64,000 bases of DNA. Origin: Bryobacteraceae bacterium (GTDB lineage: Bacteria > Acidobacteriota > Terriglobia > Bryobacterales > Bryobacteraceae). How positions within the stretch are numbered: position 1 is the stretch's first letter; each line of letters begins with the position of its first letter. Location of the stretch: positions 132,501 through 196,500 of the forward strand of contig JAWKHH010000002.1 in assembly GCA_041394945.1 (NCBI GenBank), written 5' to 3'. Under the pieces are notes generated by a model. That model worked only from the letters and a program-made list of their open reading frames with translations. It was not told where the DNA came from and ran no database searches. Shown piece by piece: positions 34,821 to 41,719 of this stretch. Made by a program: the position numbers and the translations under genes.

Positions 34821-37451
34821 CTAGTCGCTTCGCAGCGCCGACATCGGTTCGATCCGCGACGCTCGACGCGCCGGAAAATACACGGCCGCCATCGCTGTCA
34901 GCAGCAGCGCCGCGCCCGCGCCAACGAATGTCGCCGGATCGGCCGGCTTCACGCCGTACAACACCTTCGACAACACACCGCCGCCGACCAGCGCCGCGCC
35001 GGCCCCCATGCCAGCCCCCACCAGGACCTGCGCCAATCCCTGCCGCGCCACCAGCCGCAGCACATCCCCTCGCGACGCCCCCAGCGCCATCCGGACGCCG
35101 ATCTCGCGCGTCCGCCGTGACACCGCGTACGCCATCACGCCGTAGATGCCCACCGCCGAAAGCGCCAACGCGATGGCGGCGAAGCAGGCCACCAGCATCG
35201 CCTCGAAGCGCGGCTGCGCCGTTGCGTCGGCCACGGCCTGTTCCATGGTGATCACCTGCGAAACTGGCAGGTTACGGTCAATCGACCACACCATTCGCTT
35301 GAGCGCGGGCGCCACCGCCGCGGGGTCGCCCGCCGTGCGCGCCACCAGCGTGATGTAATTGCCGGCCGGCCCGCCGCTCTCGAGGAAGTCCGTCGTTTGC
35401 AGCCCCGCCCGGTAGACTTCCGGAGCGGGATCCATCGCCCAATCGTGCTGCTTGGCGTTGGCCACGATCCCGGCGATCGTCAGCCAAACTGGCGTGGAGC
35501 CCGCGGCGGTATCGAACGAAATCCGCTTGCCCACCGGGTCTTCACCGGGCCAGTAGGCGGAGGCGGCCCGTTCGTTGATCCACGCCACCGGCGGCGCGCG
35601 GCGATCGTCCCGCGCCGTCAGCGAGCGCCCGCGGCGTAGCGGCAGCCGCATCGTTTCGAAATACCCGGCCATCGCGATCCGGTAGAACCCCCCGGGAAAC
35701 TCGCCGGGCCGCGGGCGGGGCCGTCCTTCGATCAGAAACGGATAGCCCCACAAATCGCCAACGAGCGGGAGGTGATTCGTCGCGCCCGCCGACACCACGC
35801 CCGGAATCCGCGCCGTCTCCTCGATCAACCGCCGGTAGAGCACTTCGCGCCGGCCCGGTTCCATATGCGTCGAACCGGCCACCGACACCACCATAGAGAT
35901 GACGTTACGCGGATCGAAACCGGAGTCGGCGGAACGCAGCGCGACGAAACTTCGCACCAGGAGGCCCGCACCCACGAGCAAGGCAAAGGCGAGCGCGAAC
36001 TCGGACGCCACCAGGATCGCGCGCATGTGGCTGCGCTCGGGTCCGAAGCCGCCGCGTCCGCCTTCGCTCATCGCGCCCGCCAACCTGCCGCGGACCGCCT
36101 GCACGGCCGGCCCCAGGCCGAACAGCAGCACTGTGACAAGCGACAGCGCCATGAGAAACAGCACCACCGGACCGTCAACCGCCACCGTCTGCACGCGCGG
36201 CAGTTCGGGCGGGCTGGCCGCCACGAGCAGACGCGTGCCCGCGTGGGCGACCGCCAATCCGAGCGCGGCCCCCAGCGCCGCAAGCAGCAGGTTCTCCGTG
36301 AGGAACTGCGCCGCCAGCCTCGCCTTCCCGCCGCCTAGCGCCGCGCGCACCGCGATCTCCCGCTGCCGGTCCGCCGTCCGCGCCAGCAGCATGTGCGCCA
36401 CGTTGGCGCATGCGATCAGCAGCACCAGCGCCACCGCGCCGAGAATGATCAGCAATGGCGTTTCGACGTTGCCCACCACGTTTTCCTTGAGCGGCCGCAC
36501 CACCACGTCGCGATTCGTGCCGGGGAACCGCTTCTCGAGCCTCGCCGTCACCGCCGCCATCTCCGTGCGGGCCCTTGCCAGTTCCACGCCGGATGCGAGC
36601 CGGGCGAACGTCCGCAAGCTGTTTCCGCCACGTTGGCCCAGCCGCGGCGCAAGGTCGAGCGGCGCCCACAGTTCGGCGCCCGTCGCCCAGAACGGCGGGA
36701 ACTGGAAAGCCGATGGCATTACGCCGATGATCGCGAACGCCTCCCCGTTGAGCGCCACCGTCTTCCCGATGACGGCGGGATCCGCGCTGAACCGCCGCAC
36801 CCACAGCTTGTGACTCAACACCACTTCGCGCGCCTCGGGCCGCGTGAACCACCGCCCCCTCTGCGGCTCCACGCCGAGCATCGGCCACATCGCCGGTGTC
36901 ATCCGGAGACCGCGAATATTCTCTGGCTGCTCCACGCCGGTGAGATTCGGGCTCCAGAACTCGGCCGCGCCGCTTTCGGAAAATGCCGAGCACTGCTCGC
37001 TCCAGTCGGTGAAATTCGCCGGCGAGACGGGGGCGGCGCCGTCGTGGAGCACGGTGACGAGCCGGTCCGCGTCGCGATACGCCAACGGGTCGAGCAGCAC
37101 CGCCTTCACTACGCTGAAGATCGCGGTATTCGCGCCGATCCCGAGCCCCAGCGTCGTCACCGCCAGAACCGAGAACCCTGGGTTCCTCGCCAGCGAGCGC
37201 GCTCCGAACCGCAAGTCACGAAGCGTCCCGGCGAGCCCCGGAAACGTACGCGCGTCCCGATGCAGCTCCATCGTTTGCGAGACTGCGCCAAGCTCCCGTA
37301 CCACTGCGCGGCCCGCTTCCCGCGGCGTCATCCCCCGCCGCTCGTAGTCCTCCTGCATCAAGGCGGCGTGCGCTTCGATCTCGCGCGTTGCTTCGCGGTC
37401 CGCCTGTCCGTTGCCGAAGAGATTCCGCAGCCGCGCGAGGAATCGGCGCAT
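34821..37451 (-). CDS. MacB/FtsX-like orphan ABC permease (ADOP type)
   Basis: Protein of 876 residues of the duplicated MacB-like permease kind abundant in Acidobacteriota. It has an N-terminal cytoplasmic prefix (RRFLARLRNLFG..., DREATREIEAH), a first membrane helix (NPGFSVLAVTTLGLGIGANT), a large periplasmic domain, helices around 375-500, a second periplasmic domain and a final helical block with VGVRMALGASRGDVLRLV. No ATPase gene adjoins, so its partner is elsewhere or absent. It is preceded, 3 bases away, by a PadR repressor, the usual pairing. Confidence 0.9.
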   Translation of the reverse strand: MRRFLARLRNLFGNGQADREATREIEAHAALMQEDYERRGMTPREAGRAVVRELGAVSQTMELHRDARTFPGLAGTLRDLRFGARSLARNPGFSVLAVTTLGLGIGANTAIFSVVKAVLLDPLAYRDADRLVTVLHDGAAPVSPANFTDWSEQCSAFSESGAAEFWSPNLTGVEQPENIRGLRMTPAMWPMLGVEPQRGRWFTRPEAREVVLSHKLWVRRFSADPAVIGKTVALNGEAFAIIGVMPSAFQFPPFWATGAELWAPLDLAPRLGQRGGNSLRTFARLASGVELARARTEMAAVTARLEKRFPGTNRDVVVRPLKENVVGNVETPLLIILGAVALVLLIACANVAHMLLARTADRQREIAVRAALGGGKARLAAQFLTENLLLAALGAALGLAVAHAGTRLLVAASPPELPRVQTVAVDGPVVLFLMALSLVTVLLFGLGPAVQAVRGRLAGAMSEGGRGGFGPERSHMRAILVASEFALAFALLVGAGLLVRSFVALRSADSGFDPRNVISMVVSVAGSTHMEPGRREVLYRRLIEETARIPGVVSAGATNHLPLVGDLWGYPFLIEGRPRPRPGEFPGGFYRIAMAGYFETMRLPLRRGRSLTARDDRRAPPVAWINERAASAYWPGEDPVGKRISFDTAAGSTPVWLTIAGIVANAKQHDWAMDPAPEVYRAGLQTTDFLESGGPAGNYITLVARTAGDPAAVAPALKRMVWSIDRNLPVSQVITMEQAVADATAQPRFEAMLVACFAAIALALSAVGIYGVMAYAVSRRTREIGVRMALGASRGDVLRLVARQGLAQVLVGAGMGAGAALVGGGVLSKVLYGVKPADPATFVGAGAALLLTAMAAVYFPARRASRIEPMSALRSD

Positions 37452-37454
37452 AGC

Positions 37455-37802
37455 TTACGCTCCTTCCTCGATCAGCCGGTCCACCAGCCGCGCCATCTGC
37501 CGCCACCGCTGCGTCTCCTCGCCGAGCGCCTTTTCGCCTGCCTTGGTGAGCGAATAGAACTTGGCCTCGCGGTTGGATTCCGTTTTTCCCCATGCGCCCT
37601 TTACGCGGCCCTGCTGCTCCAGCCGCACCAGTGCCGGGTACAGCGTCCCCTGGTTCACCTGCAGCAGATCCCCGGATACCTGCTGCAGCCGGCTGGCGAT
37701 CGCATAGGCGTGCTGCGGACCCATCGATTGCAGCGTTCGCAGCACGATCAGGTCGAGCGTGCCCTGCAGCAGCGCGATTCGGTTCTTCTCTTCACTAGAC
37801 AT
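37455..37802 (-). CDS. PadR-family transcriptional repressor
   Basis: Protein of 115 residues with the PadR winged helix: LLQGTLDLIVLRTLQ, HAYAIASRLQQVSG, VNQGTLYPALVRLEQQGRV, then KFYSLTKAGEKAL and a C-terminal dimerisation helix. It is the first gene of the permease operon, and probably represses it through the inverted repeat overlapping its own promoter. Confidence 0.93.
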   Translation of the reverse strand: MSSEEKNRIALLQGTLDLIVLRTLQSMGPQHAYAIASRLQQVSGDLLQVNQGTLYPALVRLEQQGRVKGAWGKTESNREAKFYSLTKAGEKALGEETQRWRQMARLVDRLIEEGA

Positions 37803-37875
37803 TCAAGTGGAGGCTCCTGCCCCCAGTATTCGCGATCTTCACTTGCCTGTCAAGTGGAGGGCCGCGGGCTACAAT
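37803..37875. promoter_or_regulatory. Divergent padR / aroA promoter with operator-like repeat
   Basis: Minus strand: TTGACA (37848-37853), 17-base spacer, AATACT (37825-37830), a strong promoter for padR. CACTTG (37840-37845) and CAAGTG (37851-37856) form an inverted repeat over the -35. The 11-mer TCAAGTGGAGG occurs at 37803 and again at 37850. Plus strand: TACAAT (37870-37875) is a likely -10 for aroA. Confidence 0.65.
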
Positions 37876-37888
37876 GGTCTGTTTCCAC

Positions 37889-39172
37889 ATGCAACACCGC
37901 GTTACCCCAGTTGCGTCTCTGCAGGGCAGCGTGCGCCTGCCGGGCGACAAGTCGATCTCGCACCGCTACGCCATGATCGCCGCCGTCGCCGAAGGCGAAT
38001 CCGTCCTTGAGAACTATTCCACTGGCGCCGATTGCCAGTCGACCCTCGGCTGCGTCGAAGCTCTCGGCATCGAAGTCGTCCGCGATCCCGGCGCCGTGCG
38101 CGTCCGCGGCAAAGGGCTCGACGGCTGGTCCGCGCCCGCCGCCCAACTCGACGCCGGCAACTCCGGTTCCACCATCCGCATGATCTCCGGCATGCTCGCC
38201 GCGCGGCCGTTCACTTGCTCCATCGGCGGCGACGAATCGCTCTCGCGGCGTCCCATGCAGCGTGTCATCACGCCGCTCGAAGCCATGGGCGCGCGCATCG
38301 AAGCCCGCGACGGCAAGTTTCCGCCGCTCACAATTCACGGCGCGAAGCTCCGCGCTCTCGAATACGAACCGCCCGTCGCGAGCGCGCAGGTGAAGACCTG
38401 CGTCCTGTTCGCCGGCCTGCACACCGAAGGCGCCACCACCGTGATCGAACGCGTCCGCACGCGCGATCATACCGAAGTCGCCCTCCGCGAGTTCGGCGCG
38501 GACGTGGAGCGGCGCGGCGACCGCATCTCCATCGCCGGGCGCCCGCGTCTCGAAGGCCGCCAACTCCGCGTTCCCGGCGACCTCTCCTCGGCCGCCTTCT
38601 TCCTCGTCGCCGCCAACCTTCTGCCTGGCTCGCAGATATCCATCGAAGGCGTAGGCCTCAGCCCTTCCCGCACCCAACTGATCGATTGGCTGATGGCCGC
38701 TGGCGCCCGGATCCGCGTGCTCGATGTCGCGCAGACCGCTGGCGAAATGGTCGGTACGCTGCTCGTCACCGGCCGCCAACTCGAAGGCGGCGCCATCGAG
38801 GGCGCCGTCACCGCCGGCGTGATCGACGAGATCCCCGTGCTTGCCGTGCTGGGCGCGGCATCGAAGAACGGACTCATCGTGCGCGATGCCGCCGAACTGC
38901 GCGTGAAGGAAAGCGACCGCATCGAAACCGTGGCCGACAATCTCCGCCGCATGGGCGTCGATATCGAGACCGCGCCGGATGGCTTCCGCATTCCGGGGAA
39001 CCAGCGCTTCCACGCCGCCCAACTGGATTCGCACGGCGACCACCGCATCGCCATGGCCTTCACCGTGGCCGCGCTCGCCGCCGACGGCGAATCTGTCATC
39101 GACAACGCCGAAGCTGCTTCCGTGTCTTACCCTGAGTTTTACGCTACACTGGCTCAGCTCGGAGAAAAGTAA
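37889..39172 (+). CDS. aroA: 3-phosphoshikimate 1-carboxyvinyltransferase (EPSP synthase)
   Basis: Shikimate pathway, joins phosphoenolpyruvate and shikimate 3-phosphate. From ATG 37889 it has 427 residues. Landmarks: LPGDKSISHRYAMIAA, DAGNSGSTIRMISG, RRPMQRVITPLEAMG, DEIPVLAVLGA, ELRVKESDRIETVADNLRRMG and SHGDHRIAMAFTVAAL. An ATG at 37874 would add 5 residues, but it lies inside the likely -10 box TACAAT, so 37889 is preferred. An orphan histidine kinase starts 5 bases after its stop. Confidence 0.95.
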   Translation: MQHRVTPVASLQGSVRLPGDKSISHRYAMIAAVAEGESVLENYSTGADCQSTLGCVEALGIEVVRDPGAVRVRGKGLDGWSAPAAQLDAGNSGSTIRMISGMLAARPFTCSIGGDESLSRRPMQRVITPLEAMGARIEARDGKFPPLTIHGAKLRALEYEPPVASAQVKTCVLFAGLHTEGATTVIERVRTRDHTEVALREFGADVERRGDRISIAGRPRLEGRQLRVPGDLSSAAFFLVAANLLPGSQISIEGVGLSPSRTQLIDWLMAAGARIRVLDVAQTAGEMVGTLLVTGRQLEGGAIEGAVTAGVIDEIPVLAVLGAASKNGLIVRDAAELRVKESDRIETVADNLRRMGVDIETAPDGFRIPGNQRFHAAQLDSHGDHRIAMAFTVAALAADGESVIDNAEAASVSYPEFYATLAQLGEK

Positions 39173-39177
39173 CCAGA

Positions 39178-39819
39178 TTGGATTCCGCCGGCGATCTGAC
39201 TCTCGAAGGTCTCGTCCACGACCTCAACAACGTGTTTGAGACGATCCAGGATATCGGCGACAGCCTCGCCGGCGATCCGAAGTACGCCAAGGCCGCCACC
39301 CGGCTGGCCCGCTCCATGCATCGCGCCAACCGCATTCTCGCCAGCTATTTCGAGAAGTCACAGGCCTCGCTCGATCTCGAACTGATCCTCGAGCACGCCG
39401 GCGAATTTGCGAACGATACGCTGCAAGCCGTGAAGGGGCCGCAACTGCGCTTCTCGCGCAACGTCGCGCCGGGCCTGCGCCTCCGCGGCAATCCCGCCGG
39501 ATGGGAACGCGTCTTCACCAATCTTTTCCTCAATGCCGCGCAGGCGATGGGCGAGGAAGGCGGATCCGTCGAGATCGACGCGGCCTACGCCGAGGGCGGC
39601 GCAATCGCGATTCTCATCGCCGACGACGGGCCCGGCATTTCGCCGAAGGTGCTCGAGCGGATCTTTGAACCGCGCTTCTCCACCCGCGCCCGCCGCAGCG
39701 GACTGGGGCTGCACATCGTCAAGACAATCGTCGAGACCGCCGGCGGCACGGTGGCCGCTGAGAATCGTCCCGGCGCCCGCGGCGCGCAGTTCCGCATCTC
39801 GCTGCCGGCGGCACAATAA
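39178..39819 (+). CDS. Small cytoplasmic histidine kinase
   Basis: 213 residues, TTG start 5 bases after the aroA stop. It has a minimal HisKA-like helix pair with HDLNN (His near residue 14) and an HATPase domain: NLFLNAAQAMGEEGG (N box), ADDGPGISP, RIFEPRFST, SGLGLHIVKTIVE. There is no sensor or membrane segment and no receiver gene beside it. Coupling to aroA suggests co-expression only; its signal is unknown. A role as an anti-sigma-like ATPase is less likely because a His is present. Confidence 0.8.
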   Translation: MDSAGDLTLEGLVHDLNNVFETIQDIGDSLAGDPKYAKAATRLARSMHRANRILASYFEKSQASLDLELILEHAGEFANDTLQAVKGPQLRFSRNVAPGLRLRGNPAGWERVFTNLFLNAAQAMGEEGGSVEIDAAYAEGGAIAILIADDGPGISPKVLERIFEPRFSTRARRSGLGLHIVKTIVETAGGTVAAENRPGARGAQFRISLPAAQ

Positions 39820-39823
39820 AGAT

Positions 39824-40216
39824 ATGCTCTACGAAGTCGCCTCCAGTAAGCCCCTCAACGATATCGACCGCGATCTCCGCGCCGCCGCCGCCGAGAACAA
39901 GTTCGGCGTGCTCACCGTCCACGACCTTCAAGAGACGATGCGCAACAAAGGCGTCGATTTCAACGGAACCTGCCTCATCTACGAAGTCTGCAATCCGCAT
40001 CAGGCGAAAAAGGTGCTCGAGGCCAACGGCGCCGTTTCCACCGCCCTGCCGTGCCGCATCTCCGTCTACGCTGCTCCGGACGGCAAGTTCCGCGTGGCGA
40101 CCCTACTGCCCACCGCGGTGATGTCAATGTTCGGAAATCCGGAACTGGAGCCGGTTGCGGCCGAGGTGGAAAGCGTGATGCGCGCCATCATGAACTCGGC
40201 CGCCGGCGGTCAATAG
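39824..40216 (+). CDS. DUF302-family protein
   Basis: 130 residues from ATG 39824, 4 bases after the kinase stop (third gene of the aroA operon). Matches the DUF302 pattern: KPLNDIDRDLRAAAAENKFGVL, HDLQETMRNKGVDF, CLIYEVCNPHQAKKVLEAN, LPCRISVYAAPDGKFRVAT. Family members are small soluble proteins; their function is not established. Confidence 0.88.
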   Translation: MLYEVASSKPLNDIDRDLRAAAAENKFGVLTVHDLQETMRNKGVDFNGTCLIYEVCNPHQAKKVLEANGAVSTALPCRISVYAAPDGKFRVATLLPTAVMSMFGNPELEPVAAEVESVMRAIMNSAAGGQ

Positions 40217-40237
40217 CGCTCAATCGCGCAAACTCAC

Positions 40238-40816
40238 CTATGTGCGTTTCCGTAGCGCGGCCAGCGCGGCCAGCGCGGCGCTCACCATCGCCGCCGTCGC
40301 GGGCTCGGGCGTCGGCGCCGTTCGGCCTGGCCCGGCCACCCCAGTCAGCAACTGGACCGTCCACGAGGCGTCGATCCCGGACGACGCGTTCTCGAGATTG
40401 ACGAACACGGTGTCCGCCGTGAAGCTGACATCGGAAGCGTCGAGGTTGGTGAAGCCCGTCTGCGAAAACGCGACGCCGGTGATCGGCGAGCCGAGGTCCA
40501 GACTGCTGAACACCCATCCGTTGAACGTAGCCCCCGAATAGCTGAAGCCGAGGCCGCTCGTCAGATGCTGCTCGAAGTGGATCGAGTCGTCGTCGAGATC
40601 GAACGACTGTCCGGGTATCATGCTTTGGCTGATGCACGGCGCGGACGTGCAATTGACCTCGATCGCCGGGTCGACAACAGTGAACAACACAGTGCTCGTG
40701 GTGGCGCCGAGGTCCGGGTACCGGCTCTCCATGGCGACCAGGTCTCCCAGCAGGCCGGCGGCGGCGATGCCGGCCGGTGCAAGGCATAGCAATGCGATTT
40801 GCGCAAGGCGTTTCAT
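40238..40816 (-). CDS. PEP-CTERM-like exported protein
   Basis: 192 residues with a signal peptide (AQIALLCLAPAGIAAAG) and a C-terminal TPEPATAAMVSAALAALAAL plus RKRT, a PEP-CTERM type sorting end. The middle is beta-rich with two Cys (NCTSAPC) that may form a disulfide. It is unrelated in its core to the two PEP-CTERM proteins at 29.4-31.1 kb. Convergent with the DUF302 gene. A ggaggagctt Shine-Dalgarno precedes the ATG. Confidence 0.75.
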   Translation of the reverse strand: MKRLAQIALLCLAPAGIAAAGLLGDLVAMESRYPDLGATTSTVLFTVVDPAIEVNCTSAPCISQSMIPGQSFDLDDDSIHFEQHLTSGLGFSYSGATFNGWVFSSLDLGSPITGVAFSQTGFTNLDASDVSFTADTVFVNLENASSGIDASWTVQLLTGVAGPGRTAPTPEPATAAMVSAALAALAALRKRT

Positions 40817-40920
40817 TCAAGCTCCTCCAGGTAGTAAGTGGTTGACTTGGGCGGTTCTTTTTTCTATCTCCGCCCTCGCTCAGATATGCGCCACTGGCGC
40901 GCCCGATATCACATCGCCGG

Positions 40921-40988
40921 CCAAGAAAAATGCGCTCCGCCCCCCAAACGGCCTGATCCGCCCGATGCGGCTGCGGAGCGCTTCTTGG
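40921..40988. other. Long two-part hairpin in intergenic region
   Basis: GCGCTCCGC (40932-40940) pairs with GCGGAGCGC (40973-40981). The flanks CCAAGAA (40921-40927) and TTCTTGG (40982-40988) extend the stem past a 4-base bulge, and an inner ccgc/gcgg pair can form. Read on the minus strand the stem is followed by ATTTTT, so it may terminate leftward transcription. The rest of 40817-41109 holds only promoter-like sequence. Confidence 0.6.
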
Positions 40989-41060
40989 AACTAGCGAACC
41001 ATTTTCATCCCTACATGCGTCAAAAGCGGCTTGGGAATCACATTTTTTTGGAAGATCCTA

Positions 41061-41089
41061 TTGAAACGTCCGTGCCAGCCTGCCAGAAT
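41061..41089 (+). promoter_or_regulatory. Probable promoter of the sigma factor/kinase operon
   Basis: TTGAAA (41061-41066), 17-base spacer, CAGAAT (41084-41089), 20 bases before ATG 41110. A CGGAGGG Shine-Dalgarno lies between. Confidence 0.45.
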
Positions 41090-41109
41090 CGGTTGTGACG
41101 GAGGGTTGG

Positions 41110-41709
41110 ATGGGCCGTGAGGAGAACGGTCAGGCTCCCGGTGAGGTCACCGCGCAGCTAGGCCGATGGAGATCCGGAGAGACTTCCGCTCTAGAAACGT
41201 TGGTTCCGCTCGTGTACGCGGAACTTCGCAAACTCGCCCGGGCGCAGATCTCGCTCGAGCGAACGAATCACACACTCCAGCCGACCGCGCTCGTGCACGA
41301 GGTGTATCTTCGCCTCTCGGCCGGGACGGCGCCGCCCGCGGCGGACCGCGGGCAATTCTACGGCGTGGCCGCCCGCCTCATGCGGCAAATCCTCGTCGAT
41401 CACGCACGGCGCTATCTGCGCGCCAAACGCGGCGGCGGTGCGCCCGCGCCGTCTCCGAGCTTTGACCTCATCCCGGGCCGCGCCATTCGCGCCGAGGAGT
41501 TCCTCGCCCTGGACCAAGCCCTGCGGAAACTCGCCCAGGTGGATGAACGCAAGGCCCGCGCCGTGGAGCTGCGCTATTTCACCGGCCTGCAGATGGCCGA
41601 GGCCGCCGGGATTCTTTCCGTCTCGGTGATGACGCTGCATCGCGACCTCCAGTTCGCCACGGCATGGCTGGCCGCGGAGTTGACGCGTCCCCCGAGCGGA
41701 ATACGATGA
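41110..41709 (+). CDS. ECF-like RNA polymerase sigma factor (TIGR02999 type)
   Basis: About 199 residues. ATG 41110 follows ggaggg by a normal distance; GTG 41095 would add 5 residues. Region 2: LVPLVYAELRKLARAQI, LQPTALVHEVYLRL, AARLMRQILVDHARRYLRAKRGGG. Region 4: AQVDERKARAVELRYFTGLQMAEAAGILSVSVMTLHRDL. This subgroup is typical of Acidobacteria and Planctomycetes and often sits beside a Ser/Thr kinase, as here 10 bases later; the kinase may control it. Confidence 0.9.
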   Translation: MGREENGQAPGEVTAQLGRWRSGETSALETLVPLVYAELRKLARAQISLERTNHTLQPTALVHEVYLRLSAGTAPPAADRGQFYGVAARLMRQILVDHARRYLRAKRGGGAPAPSPSFDLIPGRAIRAEEFLALDQALRKLAQVDERKARAVELRYFTGLQMAEAAGILSVSVMTLHRDLQFATAWLAAELTRPPSGIR

Positions 41710-41719
41710 GCCGAAGACG

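Noticed and set aside
34355..35251. Open frame continuing from the TonB remnant to 325 residues
   Set aside because: After residue ~28 it is Arg/Pro-rich out-of-frame sequence; the true receptor end is in another frame and the rest is antisense to the permease.
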